From JAOUEE01 sp051011595 (GTDB lineage: Bacteria; Actinomycetota; Acidimicrobiia; Acidimicrobiales; SHLQ01): 14,803 nt of DNA. Numbering within the stretch: the first letter of the stretch is position 1; every line of letters starts with the position of its first letter. The notes beneath the pieces are model-generated. The model did no database searches and was not told the DNA's origin. It was given only the letters and a program-made list of their open reading frames with translations. Shown one piece after another: positions 1-7,002 of the stretch. The stretch is taken from contig JBPCTQ010000232.1 of assembly GCA_051011595.1 (NCBI GenBank), forward strand, positions 1 through 14,803. The letters run 5' to 3'. The position numbers and the translations under genes were made by a program.

Positions 1-47
1 GCATCGTCGACCAGTTCGGGGATGGTGCTCCACGGGGTGGTGGTCAT
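1..47 (-). CDS. N-terminal fragment of a gene cut by the window edge, probably an AMP-dependent acyl-CoA ligase
   Basis: An ATG at 47-45 (minus strand) opens a frame reading MTTTPWSTIPELVDDA before the window ends. A tryptophan followed by T-I-P-E-L-V is the usual opening of FadD-type acyl-CoA synthetases, where an 'IP-LV-DAA--FGD' segment precedes the AMP-binding fold. With only about 15 residues visible, this call rests on motif resemblance, not on a domain. The start lies 26 bp after the stop of the alpha/beta hydrolase on the same strand, so it is probably the next gene of the same operon. No strong Shine-Dalgarno sequence precedes it. Another N-terminus is possible if the true start lies elsewhere. 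Confidence 0.5.
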   Translation of the reverse strand, partial: MTTTPWSTIPELVDD

Positions 48-73
48 CCGGCGACTCTAGAGCGTGGGCTGCA

Positions 74-1252
74 TCAGGCCCATCCGCGGTCGGTGAGCCA
101 CGACGACACCGTGGTGACGGCCTCGGCGAGCATGGGCGCCTGGTCGGGGCCCAGGTAGTAGTGGTTGGCGCCCTCGACGACGTGCATGGTCTTGTCGGGG
201 TGGGTGATGGCCTCGAACATCCGGTGGCTGTGGCTCGGCGTACAGGCATCGTCGGCCGAGTTCGACACCACCAAGACGGGGACAGTGGTTTCGCGCCCGG
301 CCACGATGGAGTCACCGCGAGCGTCGTCGAAGCTCCATTGCGACATCCAACTGCGCAACGAGGTGAAGCGGGCCAGTCCCACCGGGCTGTTGTTCACCAC
401 CCGGGGGTCACCGAGGTAACAGGTGCCCGGGGTGCGGCCGTTGGGATCGATGTTCGGGTCGAGCCAGCGAGGGTCGGCCATGGTGCCGTGCACCACGAAC
501 GCTCGCTCGGCTGTGGGTCGGCCGGTGGCCCGAAGGTGGTCCAGCTGATCGGTGACCCACGCCGTGATACGTCGATTGCGGGCCACCTGGGCGGCTCGGA
601 ACCGGCCGAGGAAGTCGGCATCGTACGGCGGCTGATGGGGGTTGTCGGGGTCGTAGAGATCCAGTTCGGGGTCACGGGTGTCGGGGTCGGACTCGTCGAC
701 GATCGAAGGATCGATCCACTCGGTGAGGGTGCCGTGGCGACTGATGTGAGCGGCCAGCTGCAGGACACCGACGGCCGGGATGAGTCCGGCATCGGCGAGG
801 TTGATGGGGTCGTCGGCCGGAGTGGTGGTGAGCGACGGATGCTCGGCTTGTTGTTGGTAGAACATCGACAGCGACCCGCCGCCGCTCCACCCGCCCAACA
901 CCACGTTGCGGTAGCCGAGCCGGTCGGTGGCATCTCGAATGCAGGCACCGAGGTCGAGCACCACCTTCTCCATGATGAGTGCGCTGTCGACCCCGCGGTA
1001 GCGGCTGTTGCAATAGATGACGTGGTGACCGGCGCGGGCCAGAGCCCGCACCATCGGCAGGTACACGCCGCCGCCGATGGGATGCATGAAGACGATGACG
1101 GTGTCGGATCCGTGGTCGACCGGCGTGTACAGATACGACTCCAGCACCACCAGCTCGCCCGCCCCGCCGTAGACGTCCTGGAAGGAGTTGTCGACCGGAG
1201 GTTCGGCGAACACGCCCGGGTACGCGGTGAGGTCTATCTCGTGACGGGTCAC
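74..1252 (-). CDS. alpha/beta-hydrolase fold esterase-like protein
   Basis: A 392-residue serine hydrolase of the alpha/beta-hydrolase fold, probably cytoplasmic because no signal peptide is visible. It would cleave an ester, thioester or related bond, but the substrate cannot be deduced. The nucleophile elbow is G-W-S-G-G at residues 121-125 (Ser123). The oxyanion strand carries M-H-P-I-G-G-G at 56-62. The acid is probably Asp334 or Asp335 in N-S-A-D-D, and the base His364 in G-A-N-H-Y. A long insert of about residues 145-300, rich in Asp and Pro, forms a large lid or cap between core strands. The start is GTG, overlapping the upstream phosphotransferase stop by 4 bases (GTGA) with a GGAG six bases ahead, so coupled translation is likely. 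The fold is secure; the function is not. Confidence 0.88.
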   Translation of the reverse strand: MTRHEIDLTAYPGVFAEPPVDNSFQDVYGGAGELVVLESYLYTPVDHGSDTVIVFMHPIGGGVYLPMVRALARAGHHVIYCNSRYRGVDSALIMEKVVLDLGACIRDATDRLGYRNVVLGGWSGGGSLSMFYQQQAEHPSLTTTPADDPINLADAGLIPAVGVLQLAAHISRHGTLTEWIDPSIVDESDPDTRDPELDLYDPDNPHQPPYDADFLGRFRAAQVARNRRITAWVTDQLDHLRATGRPTAERAFVVHGTMADPRWLDPNIDPNGRTPGTCYLGDPRVVNNSPVGLARFTSLRSWMSQWSFDDARGDSIVAGRETTVPVLVVSNSADDACTPSHSHRMFEAITHPDKTMHVVEGANHYYLGPDQAPMLAEAVTTVSSWLTDRGWA

Positions 1253-2607
1253 TCGGGGCTCCGATGCTGTTGCTCCACGTAGCCGGGGTTGGCCACCGAG
1301 AGTTTGTCGAGGGTGGTCGCGAAGAGGGCGGACATCACCTCGTCGTGGCGGTCATCGAGGTGTCCGGAGGCGATGGCATCGGCCCAGGCGGCCTCGTCGA
1401 GCACCCCGAAGGTGTGAAGTCGCCCTCGATGGCGATCGGCCAGGGTGGATTGGAGGGCCAGCTGCCGCTCGACCATCGACAAGATGTTGGTGGCCACTCG
1501 GGTGAGATGGTGGGTGCGGCCGGTGGTGGCTTCGGCCACGTCGGTGCTCACGAAGTGGCGAACCGCGTCGAGCAGCTCGGCCGCCGTGGGTCGATCATGC
1601 AGGCCCCGTTCGGTGTCGAGGGCCGGGAGCGAGGTGATGGTGCCCGGCAGATCGCGGCCGCCGGGTAGTGCGGACAGGAGGTCGTACTCGGCCTCGGCCA
1701 CTCGCCGACCGATGGCCGCCTGCTCGATGGACTTGATGCCCATGAGATGGGACTGCACCTGGATCTGGCAGATGATGGCCCAGCGGAGGTTGCCGAACAC
1801 CTCCCACCATTGGAGTGCGTCGCGGTCGACCTCGTGGCCCGACACCGCCTCATACGCAGCCACCAGCTCGTCGCGCGAGCCGAAACCTCCCACCGGATGG
1901 GAGCTGGCGAAGCGCCAGGCCCGTACACACAACCACGCCAGGTCCTCGTGGGGATCGCCCAGGTGGGCCAGCTCCCAGTCGACCACGCCGCGTAGACGGT
2001 CGGGGCCGATCAGCAGGTTGCCGTTGCGGAAGTCGCCGTGCACGACGGTGTGACGAGCCGACGCCGGTCGGGTGCGGTTCAGCCACCGGAGGGCGAACTC
2101 GAAGGTGGGGTGAGGGTCGTCGATCTGACGGTGGACGTCCTCCCAGAACGCCAGCTGGTCGACGTCGGGCAACTCGGGTGCGTCGGCCGGATCGATGCCG
2201 TGGATGCGGGCCAGCGCCTCACCACACTGGGCTGCCAGTCGCGGCCGGACCGAGGCGAACTCGTCGTCTCGAAGCAGCTTCCGGGGAATCGTCTCGCCCT
2301 CCAGCCGTTCGGCCACCATCCACGGTCGTTCCAAGGCGTCGGCGCCGTCGCCGGCCGCCACGATGACCGGCACCGGTGCCCCGCACGACCGAGCCGCGTT
2401 GATGAGGGCGGCCTCGGTGACCATGGTGGTGGCGGCGGCGGGCGACTCGTTTCCTCGCCCTCGTTGCAGGATCAGGGGTCTGTCGTCGGCGTTGAAGCTC
2501 CAGGTTTCGCGGGATGCCCCGGCCGACAGGCGGAGCACATCGGTGACGCGGTCGGCCGACAACACCTCGGCCAACGCGGCGGCCAGTGCTGCCGTCCGAT
2601 CGGTCAC
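1249..2607 (-). CDS. APH/ACAD10-like phosphotransferase fused to a C-terminal DUF6285 domain
   Basis: A 452-residue protein. Residues 20-310 form a kinase-like phosphotransferase domain of the aminoglycoside-phosphotransferase/choline-kinase superfamily. It has the catalytic loop H-G-D-F-R-N-G-N at 190-197 (Asp192, Asn197) and the metal-binding V-V-D-W-E at 208-212 (Asp210). Its overall resemblance is to the ACAD10/11 kinase-like group found beside acyl-CoA dehydrogenases, so a hydroxyacyl-type substrate is more likely than an antibiotic. Residues 335-440 match my recollection of DUF6285, usually a separate small gene next to this kinase; here the two are fused. The frame stays open upstream to 3183, but the GTG at 2607 overlaps the previous stop by 4 bases (GTGA). 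Sequence upstream of it in this frame is Arg/Pro/His-rich shadow of the beta-lactamase gene, so I chose the GTG. Confidence 0.88.
   Translation of the reverse strand: MTDRTAALAAALAEVLSADRVTDVLRLSAGASRETWSFNADDRPLILQRGRGNESPAAATTMVTEAALINAARSCGAPVPVIVAAGDGADALERPWMVAERLEGETIPRKLLRDDEFASVRPRLAAQCGEALARIHGIDPADAPELPDVDQLAFWEDVHRQIDDPHPTFEFALRWLNRTRPASARHTVVHGDFRNGNLLIGPDRLRGVVDWELAHLGDPHEDLAWLCVRAWRFASSHPVGGFGSRDELVAAYEAVSGHEVDRDALQWWEVFGNLRWAIICQIQVQSHLMGIKSIEQAAIGRRVAEAEYDLLSALPGGRDLPGTITSLPALDTERGLHDRPTAAELLDAVRHFVSTDVAEATTGRTHHLTRVATNILSMVERQLALQSTLADRHRGRLHTFGVLDEAAWADAIASGHLDDRHDEVMSALFATTLDKLSVANPGYVEQQHRSPE
1259..1262 (-). promoter_or_regulatory. ribosome binding site GGAG for the alpha/beta hydrolase
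   Basis: GGAG lies six bases upstream of the GTG at 1252, inside the end of the preceding gene. It supports the GTG start that overlaps the phosphotransferase stop codon. Confidence 0.55.
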
Positions 2608-3671
2608 GCCGCGGGGCTCGAAAAGCAGTCGATGATGGCGTCGGTCCAGGCGTTGAGGTTGTCGGCCAGGGAGATGTCGGTCTTGCCCAGGCGGACCACG
2701 ATCAGGTCGTGGGCGGGCACGCAGATGATGCGCTGGGCCTGGTAGCCCTGAGCCGAGAATTGACCCGGGTGGCGGATCCACCACTGGGCTCCGTACTGCG
2801 TGCCGTCGGGATCGACGGCCTGTGGGGAGCGGGCGTAGTCGACCCAACCTTCGGGCAGCATCCGAGTGCCGTCCCAGACGCCGTCGCGGAGATAGAGCAA
2901 CCCGAACCGGGCGAAGTCGCGGGCCGTGGCGAACAGGTACGACGATCCGACGAAGGTGCCCGCTACGTCGAATCGGGGTTCGGCCGAACGCATCCCGATG
3001 GGGGCCAGGAGTCGGTCGGTGAACCAGTTCTGGAACGCGGAGTCGCGACCGACGTGGTCTCCCACCATGCGGGCGAGGATGTTGGTGGTGCCGCTCGAGT
3101 AGTTGAACACGGCGCCCGGTGTGTGCAGGAGCTGCTGGGAGGCCGCATAGCGGGCCATGTCGAGGTGGGCTTCGTCGCCCCACAACATCTCGAGACAGTG
3201 GCTGGTGTCGTCGTCGACGTAGTCCTCGTTGAACTCGAGGCCCGACACCATCCGGAGCAGCTGGTCGGTGGTGATGGCGGCCCGGGGGTCACCGGGGTCC
3301 TGCCACTCGGGTACGGCTGCGGCGGCGTGGATGTCGAGCAGGCCGTCGGCCACCAGCAGTCCGACCGCGGCCTGGGTGAAGCTCTTGGCCATCGACCACG
3401 AGATCAAGGTCTCGTCGGGCCCGGCCGTTGGCCCGTACCGCTCGGCGATGATCTGTCCTCGGTGCACCACCACGGTCGCCAAGCTGACACCCAGGTGATC
3501 TTCGGGCTGGGGAGTGCGGAAGGCTTCGTCGAGCAGCGCGTCGAGGCGGGCGGCGTCGACCCCGGCCGGCGGATCGGCGACCGGCCATGCCTCGGTGGGC
3601 CACGGCACGCCGTCGGGCTGGTCGGGCAGCGGATCGAGTGCGATCTGGTGGTCGGATTCGAACACGGTCAT
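2604..3671 (-). CDS. serine hydrolase of the beta-lactamase/penicillin-binding fold (class C/NylB-like)
   Basis: A 355-residue protein with the active-site S-M-A-K at 93-96 (Ser93 nucleophile, Lys96) and Y-S-S at 191-193 as the second motif. A Q-G-Y-Q-A-Q segment near 308-313 stands where the third (KTG/HxG) motif falls. The W-W-I-R and P-A-H-D-L-I-V-V-R-L-G segments are typical of the 'serine hydrolase' branch that includes esterases and 6-aminohexanoate-dimer hydrolase, not of resistance beta-lactamases. No signal peptide is evident, so it probably acts in the cytoplasm on an ester or amide. The ATG at 3671 follows the ABC transporter stop by 16 bp, and the stop overlaps the next gene's GTG by 4 bases, placing it mid-operon. 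The fold is confident, the substrate unknown. Confidence 0.9.
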   Translation of the reverse strand: MTVFESDHQIALDPLPDQPDGVPWPTEAWPVADPPAGVDAARLDALLDEAFRTPQPEDHLGVSLATVVVHRGQIIAERYGPTAGPDETLISWSMAKSFTQAAVGLLVADGLLDIHAAAAVPEWQDPGDPRAAITTDQLLRMVSGLEFNEDYVDDDTSHCLEMLWGDEAHLDMARYAASQQLLHTPGAVFNYSSGTTNILARMVGDHVGRDSAFQNWFTDRLLAPIGMRSAEPRFDVAGTFVGSSYLFATARDFARFGLLYLRDGVWDGTRMLPEGWVDYARSPQAVDPDGTQYGAQWWIRHPGQFSAQGYQAQRIICVPAHDLIVVRLGKTDISLADNLNAWTDAIIDCFSSPAA

Positions 3672-3687
3672 GGCCCGCGAGTCTGCC

Positions 3688-5484
3688 CTATCCGTGCACC
3701 GCCTCGCCCGTCTGCACCCGCCACAACGCGGCGTAGGCGCCTTCGACGTCCACCAGCTCGTCGTGGGTGCCGGCTTCGATGATGCGGCCGGCGTCGAGGA
3801 CGTGGATCCGGTCGGCCCGCCGGATGGTCGACAGGCGGTGGGCGATCACGATGGTGGTGCGGTTCTGGCTGATGCGCTCCAGCGAACGTTGTATGGCGGC
3901 CTCGGTTTCGTTGTCGACGGCCGACGTGGCTTCGTCGAGCAACAGGATCGGCGGGTCCTTCAACACCGCCCGAGCGATGGAGACCCGTTGGCGTTGGCCC
4001 CCGGAGAGTTTCTGGCCCCGTTCGCCCACGATGGTGTCGTATCCCTGCGGCAGGGTCATGACGAAGTCGTGGGCTTCGGCCACCTGGGCGGCGGCGACGA
4101 TGTCGGCGTCGCTGGCATGGGGTCGGGCGTAGGCGATGTTGTCGCGCACCGATCCGTGGAACAGGTACACGTCCTGGCTCACCAGACCGGTGGTGGCTCG
4201 CAGCGCCCCGAGGTCGAGCTCGCGCAGATCCCACCCCTCCATCTCGATACGACCGGCATCAGGGTCATAGAAGCGCAACAGCAGCTTGACCAGGGTCGAC
4301 TTGCCCGATCCCGTCGGCCCCACGATGGCCGTGGTGGAGCCGGCCGGGATGTCGAGGGTGAGGTCCTTGATGACCGGGTCGCCGTCGTCGTCGTAGGCGA
4401 AGCTGACGGAGTCGAACCGGATGTGGCCGTCGCCCTGCGCCACCACGATCGGTTCGGGGCCCGACACGATCTCGGGCCGGGTGTCGATGACATCGAGGAT
4501 GCGGTTGGTGGAGGCCATGGCCCGCTGGTACTGGTCGAACGTCTCGCCCAGTCGGGTGAGTGGCCACAGCAGTCGCTGGGTGAGATACACCATCACGCTG
4601 TAGGCACCCACCGACAGGCTCTCGCCCTCGATGGCCAGGAAACCGCCGAAGATGAGCGTGCCGGTGAACCCGACGAGGATGGCCATCCGGATCAATGGTG
4701 TGAACGCCGAGCTGAGCGTGATGGCCTCTCGGTTGGCGTCGCGATAGCGGTCGGACTCGGCAGTGATGCGGGTGACCTCGTGCTCCTCGGTCACGAAGCT
4801 CTTGATGGTGGAGATGCCGAGCAGGTTGTTGGTGAGGGCGCCGTTGAGGAAACCGGCCTGGTTGCGGACCTTGGCGTAGCGGGGCTCGAGCTTGCGTTGG
4901 AACCACACCGACCCGACCAGGATGAAGGGGATGGGGAGCAGCGACCACCAGGCCACCGAAGGAGCCAGGACGAAGAACACCGCGCTGATGGTGATCACGG
5001 TGGTGGTCACCTGGATGAGCTCGTTGGCGCCGATGTCGAGGAATCGTTCGAGCTGGTTGACGTCGTCGTTCAGCGCGGCCAGCAGGTCGCCGGTGCTGCG
5101 CTCCTCGAACCAGCGAAGGTCGAGCTCCTGGGTGGTGCGATAGGCGTCGATGCGGAGATCGTGTTCGATGTCCTGGGCCAGGTTGCGCCACGCCACCCGG
5201 TAGAGGAACTCGAAGAGCGACTCGAAGGCCCAGATGATGAACGAGATGATGGCCAGGGTGACCAACTGGCCTCGCTGGCTGTCGGGGCCCAGTGACGCGA
5301 TCCAGTTGTTGCCCTCCTCGTTGACCACGATGTCGACGGCCAGACCGATCAACAGCGGCGGGGCCAGGTCGAAGAGTTTGTTCAGTATCGAGAAGACGGA
5401 GGCGACCACGATGCGGCGGCGATGGGGGCCGGCGTAGTGCCACAGTCGGCGCAGGGGAGCGGTGCGGGATTCGGCGTCGTCCAT
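3688..5484 (-). CDS. ABC exporter half-transporter (membrane domain fused to ATPase)
   Basis: A 598-residue MsbA-type half transporter expected to work as a dimer in the cytoplasmic membrane. The membrane domain covers about residues 10-325, with hydrophobic segments near 27-45, 74-95, 155-175, 178-195, 262-283 and 292-310. The ATPase domain is complete: Walker A G-P-T-G-S-G-K-S-T 389-397, Q-loop Gln437, signature L-S-G-G-Q 493-497, Walker B I-L-L-L-D-E-A-T 513-520 with the catalytic Glu intact, D-loop S-A-V-D 521-524 and switch His549. The cargo is unknown; lipids or drugs are usual for this family. A GTG start at 5508 would add eight residues (MGYRYRRR), but the ATG at 5484 is preferred because a promoter-like GGTACCGT lies between the two. 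It appears to be the first gene of the leftward operon. Confidence 0.94.
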   Translation of the reverse strand: MDDAESRTAPLRRLWHYAGPHRRRIVVASVFSILNKLFDLAPPLLIGLAVDIVVNEEGNNWIASLGPDSQRGQLVTLAIISFIIWAFESLFEFLYRVAWRNLAQDIEHDLRIDAYRTTQELDLRWFEERSTGDLLAALNDDVNQLERFLDIGANELIQVTTTVITISAVFFVLAPSVAWWSLLPIPFILVGSVWFQRKLEPRYAKVRNQAGFLNGALTNNLLGISTIKSFVTEEHEVTRITAESDRYRDANREAITLSSAFTPLIRMAILVGFTGTLIFGGFLAIEGESLSVGAYSVMVYLTQRLLWPLTRLGETFDQYQRAMASTNRILDVIDTRPEIVSGPEPIVVAQGDGHIRFDSVSFAYDDDGDPVIKDLTLDIPAGSTTAIVGPTGSGKSTLVKLLLRFYDPDAGRIEMEGWDLRELDLGALRATTGLVSQDVYLFHGSVRDNIAYARPHASDADIVAAAQVAEAHDFVMTLPQGYDTIVGERGQKLSGGQRQRVSIARAVLKDPPILLLDEATSAVDNETEAAIQRSLERISQNRTTIVIAHRLSTIRRADRIHVLDAGRIIEAGTHDELVDVEGAYAALWRVQTGEAVHG

Positions 5485-5490
5485 CCGACG

Positions 5491-5498
5491 ACGGTACC
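5491..5498 (-). promoter_or_regulatory. putative leaderless promoter -10 (GGTACCGT) for the ABC exporter operon
   Basis: GGTACCGT contains a TANNNT-type -10 hexamer (TACCGT) ending exactly six bases before the ATG at 5484. This distance would put the first transcribed base at or next to the start codon. GGTACC is also duplicated in tandem here (5493-5504). No convincing -35 box is visible, and no Shine-Dalgarno is present, which fits leaderless translation. The identical 8-mer stands at the identical distance before the lipoprotein gene. Confidence 0.5.
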
Positions 5499-5588
5499 GG
5501 TACCCCACGGCGGGCCCGGATCCCTTTCCGCTTCGCCCTCTCGCTCGACCCCTCTCCCGACCCCCGCTTCTTCCCGCTCTTCTGCCGC

Positions 5589-5635
5589 AACTGGTAGTGC
5601 CGCGTCAGCCAGGGCGTGTCGCCACACGACCAGTT
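5589..5635 (-). terminator. inverted-repeat structure downstream of the lipoprotein gene, possible terminator
   Basis: AACTGGT at 5589-5595 pairs with ACCAGTT at 5629-5635. Directly inside the right arm a second stem, CGTGT at 5615-5619 with ACACG at 5624-5628, closes a four-base loop. The structure starts about 11 bases after the lipoprotein stop, within the 162-bp gap before the ABC exporter. There is no T tract, so it is not a textbook intrinsic terminator. It may slow or stop transcription, or be coincidental. Confidence 0.3.
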
Positions 5636-5646
5636 CGCCGGAGAGT

Positions 5647-6894
5647 TCAGCGGGTGATGACGACGGCTTCTTCGGCGAAGGGGTCCGCGGTGTCGGCCAG
5701 GGGCCGGCTGGTGGCCACGCTCTGGCCGTCGCCGTTGAGCACGAGCTCGCTCCACTGGTCGGCCGCGACCAGCTCGACCAGCTCCCCGGTGCCAGTGGCC
5801 CACCAGATGGGCTGGTCGACGGCCGACTGCCGGGTGAAGACCACACCATCGCCGTCGGGGAGTACCACCGCGGACCAGCGTCCCTGTTCGGGGCCGGCAG
5901 CCGGCAGTGGTATCACCGCGGTCGGCGCGCCCCCCGCGGGTCCGAGCTCCACCGTGGACTCGGTGAAGACGGCGGCGGTGCTGCGGTCGGCTGCGAGCGC
6001 GAATGCGGTGGCCGTGGTGCTGTCGAGCAGGGTGCCGTCGGATTCGAGATGGCGGAGCTCGCCGCCCCAGGTGAGGCCCAGGTAGGTGCCGTCGGCCACG
6101 GCGGCCACCCGCAGGTACTCACCGGGGAACAGATTGGTGACCACACCGGAGCGGGCGTCGATCTCGATCACCATCGGTTCCGTCGAGCCCTGGCCGACGG
6201 TGGAACCCACGAAGGCGGTCCCCTCGGCCCTCGTGGTGAACTCGCCGACCACCGACACCGATCGGTCGAGCGCCACCGGTTGCATACGGGCCATCAACCC
6301 GTTGGGGGCCTCGTTCCCCACCCAGAGCGTGGTGACCTCACCGCCGCAGCCGTCGAGCAGCGCCGCCACGTCGAAATCGGGACGGGCCAGCTGTCCGAGC
6401 GCCTCGGGGCTGGTACCGAGCACCGCCACGGTCGGCTCCGAGTCGTCGAGGGGGAGCCGGTCGAGCGACGGGCGGGGGAGACCATCACAACTCACCGGTC
6501 CGCCGGAATCCCTGACGTTGGCCACCACCAGCGTGGAGTTGTCGGTGGAGAACCATTGCGGTCGTCCCGGCCCGATGGCCTCGATCGTCGGGGCCTCGGA
6601 TGGGGCCAGGGTGGTGCCCGTCACCTCTGCGACGGTGGTCTCGGGCTGAGCGGTTGTGGTGCTGGTCGAGCCCAGGTTGGGTGCCGTGGTGTCGACCGTC
6701 ACTCGCTGGTCGTCAGGATCGACCTCGACCAGCGCAATGGTGGTGGGTGTGGTTGCGCCCGGTTCTGTCGACGTCGTGCTCGTCTCGCTGCTGGTGGGCG
6801 CGGCGCTGGAGGACGTCGGTGTTGACGCGTCTTCGCTGCCACAAGCGGCGGCCAACAGGGTTATGGCCACGACGACACTGCTCCACCGACGCAT
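5647..6894 (-). CDS. secreted lipoprotein with Thr/Ser-rich stalk and propeller-like domain
   Basis: A 415-residue protein with a lipoprotein signal: M-R-R, a hydrophobic stretch, and the lipobox-like L-L-A-A-A-C ending at Cys18. It should be lipid-anchored on the outer face of the cytoplasmic membrane. Residues 20-105 are a low-complexity Thr/Ser/Pro stalk. Residues 110-415 contain short beta-rich repeats with D-G turns (for example V-A-D-G-T-Y and L-P-D-G-D-G), suggesting a WD40/PD40-like beta-propeller, with Cys136 and Cys183 as a possible disulfide. I do not recognise a named family. The ATG at 6894 is chosen over one at 6942 because the signal peptide begins there and GGTACCGT lies six bases ahead. 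The gene follows the RND transporter by 108 bp; a functional link is only suggested by position. Confidence 0.82.
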   Translation of the reverse strand: MRRWSSVVVAITLLAAACGSEDASTPTSSSAAPTSSETSTTSTEPGATTPTTIALVEVDPDDQRVTVDTTAPNLGSTSTTTAQPETTVAEVTGTTLAPSEAPTIEAIGPGRPQWFSTDNSTLVVANVRDSGGPVSCDGLPRPSLDRLPLDDSEPTVAVLGTSPEALGQLARPDFDVAALLDGCGGEVTTLWVGNEAPNGLMARMQPVALDRSVSVVGEFTTRAEGTAFVGSTVGQGSTEPMVIEIDARSGVVTNLFPGEYLRVAAVADGTYLGLTWGGELRHLESDGTLLDSTTATAFALAADRSTAAVFTESTVELGPAGGAPTAVIPLPAAGPEQGRWSAVVLPDGDGVVFTRQSAVDQPIWWATGTGELVELVAADQWSELVLNGDGQSVATSRPLADTADPFAEEAVVITR

Positions 6895-6900
6895 CAACTC

Positions 6901-6908
6901 ACGGTACC
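6901..6908 (-). promoter_or_regulatory. putative leaderless promoter -10 (GGTACCGT) for the lipoprotein gene
   Basis: This is the same GGTACCGT as ahead of the ABC exporter, ending six bases before the ATG at 6894. A GTGAG within the motif-to-start interval could act as a weak Shine-Dalgarno but sits very close to the ATG. The 108-bp gap after the RND gene leaves room for an independent promoter. No clear -35 box is visible. Confidence 0.5.
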
Positions 6909-7002
6909 GCCACCCCAAGCCGCCCCGCCCGCGCCCGTGCACCCAAATTGCGTCACTTGTGCGGCCAGGAGAAGCACAGGTGACGCCAGAACGGTCTGGG
7001 GG

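Noticed and set aside
2608..3183. N-terminal extension of the phosphotransferase frame
   Set aside because: It overlaps the beta-lactamase-like gene throughout and encodes Arg/Pro/His-rich shadow sequence. The GTG at 2607 with its 4-base overlap is the sensible start.
1249..3671. Antibiotic-resistance pair (aminoglycoside phosphotransferase plus beta-lactamase)
   Set aside because: The folds match, but the kinase is ACAD10-like with DUF6285. The other enzyme lacks a signal peptide and a clear KTG motif, as in metabolic serine hydrolases. No mobile element is nearby.
3514..5295. 593-codon plus-strand open frame opposite the ABC exporter
   Set aside because: Low-complexity composition and no motifs; the opposite strand carries a complete ABC transporter with all catalytic motifs.
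6931..6963. GC-rich region around GTGCAC and a GCAC/GTGC inverted pair after the RND gene, as a terminator
   Set aside because: Only four bases pair on each side before mismatches, and no T tract follows, so I do not call a terminator.
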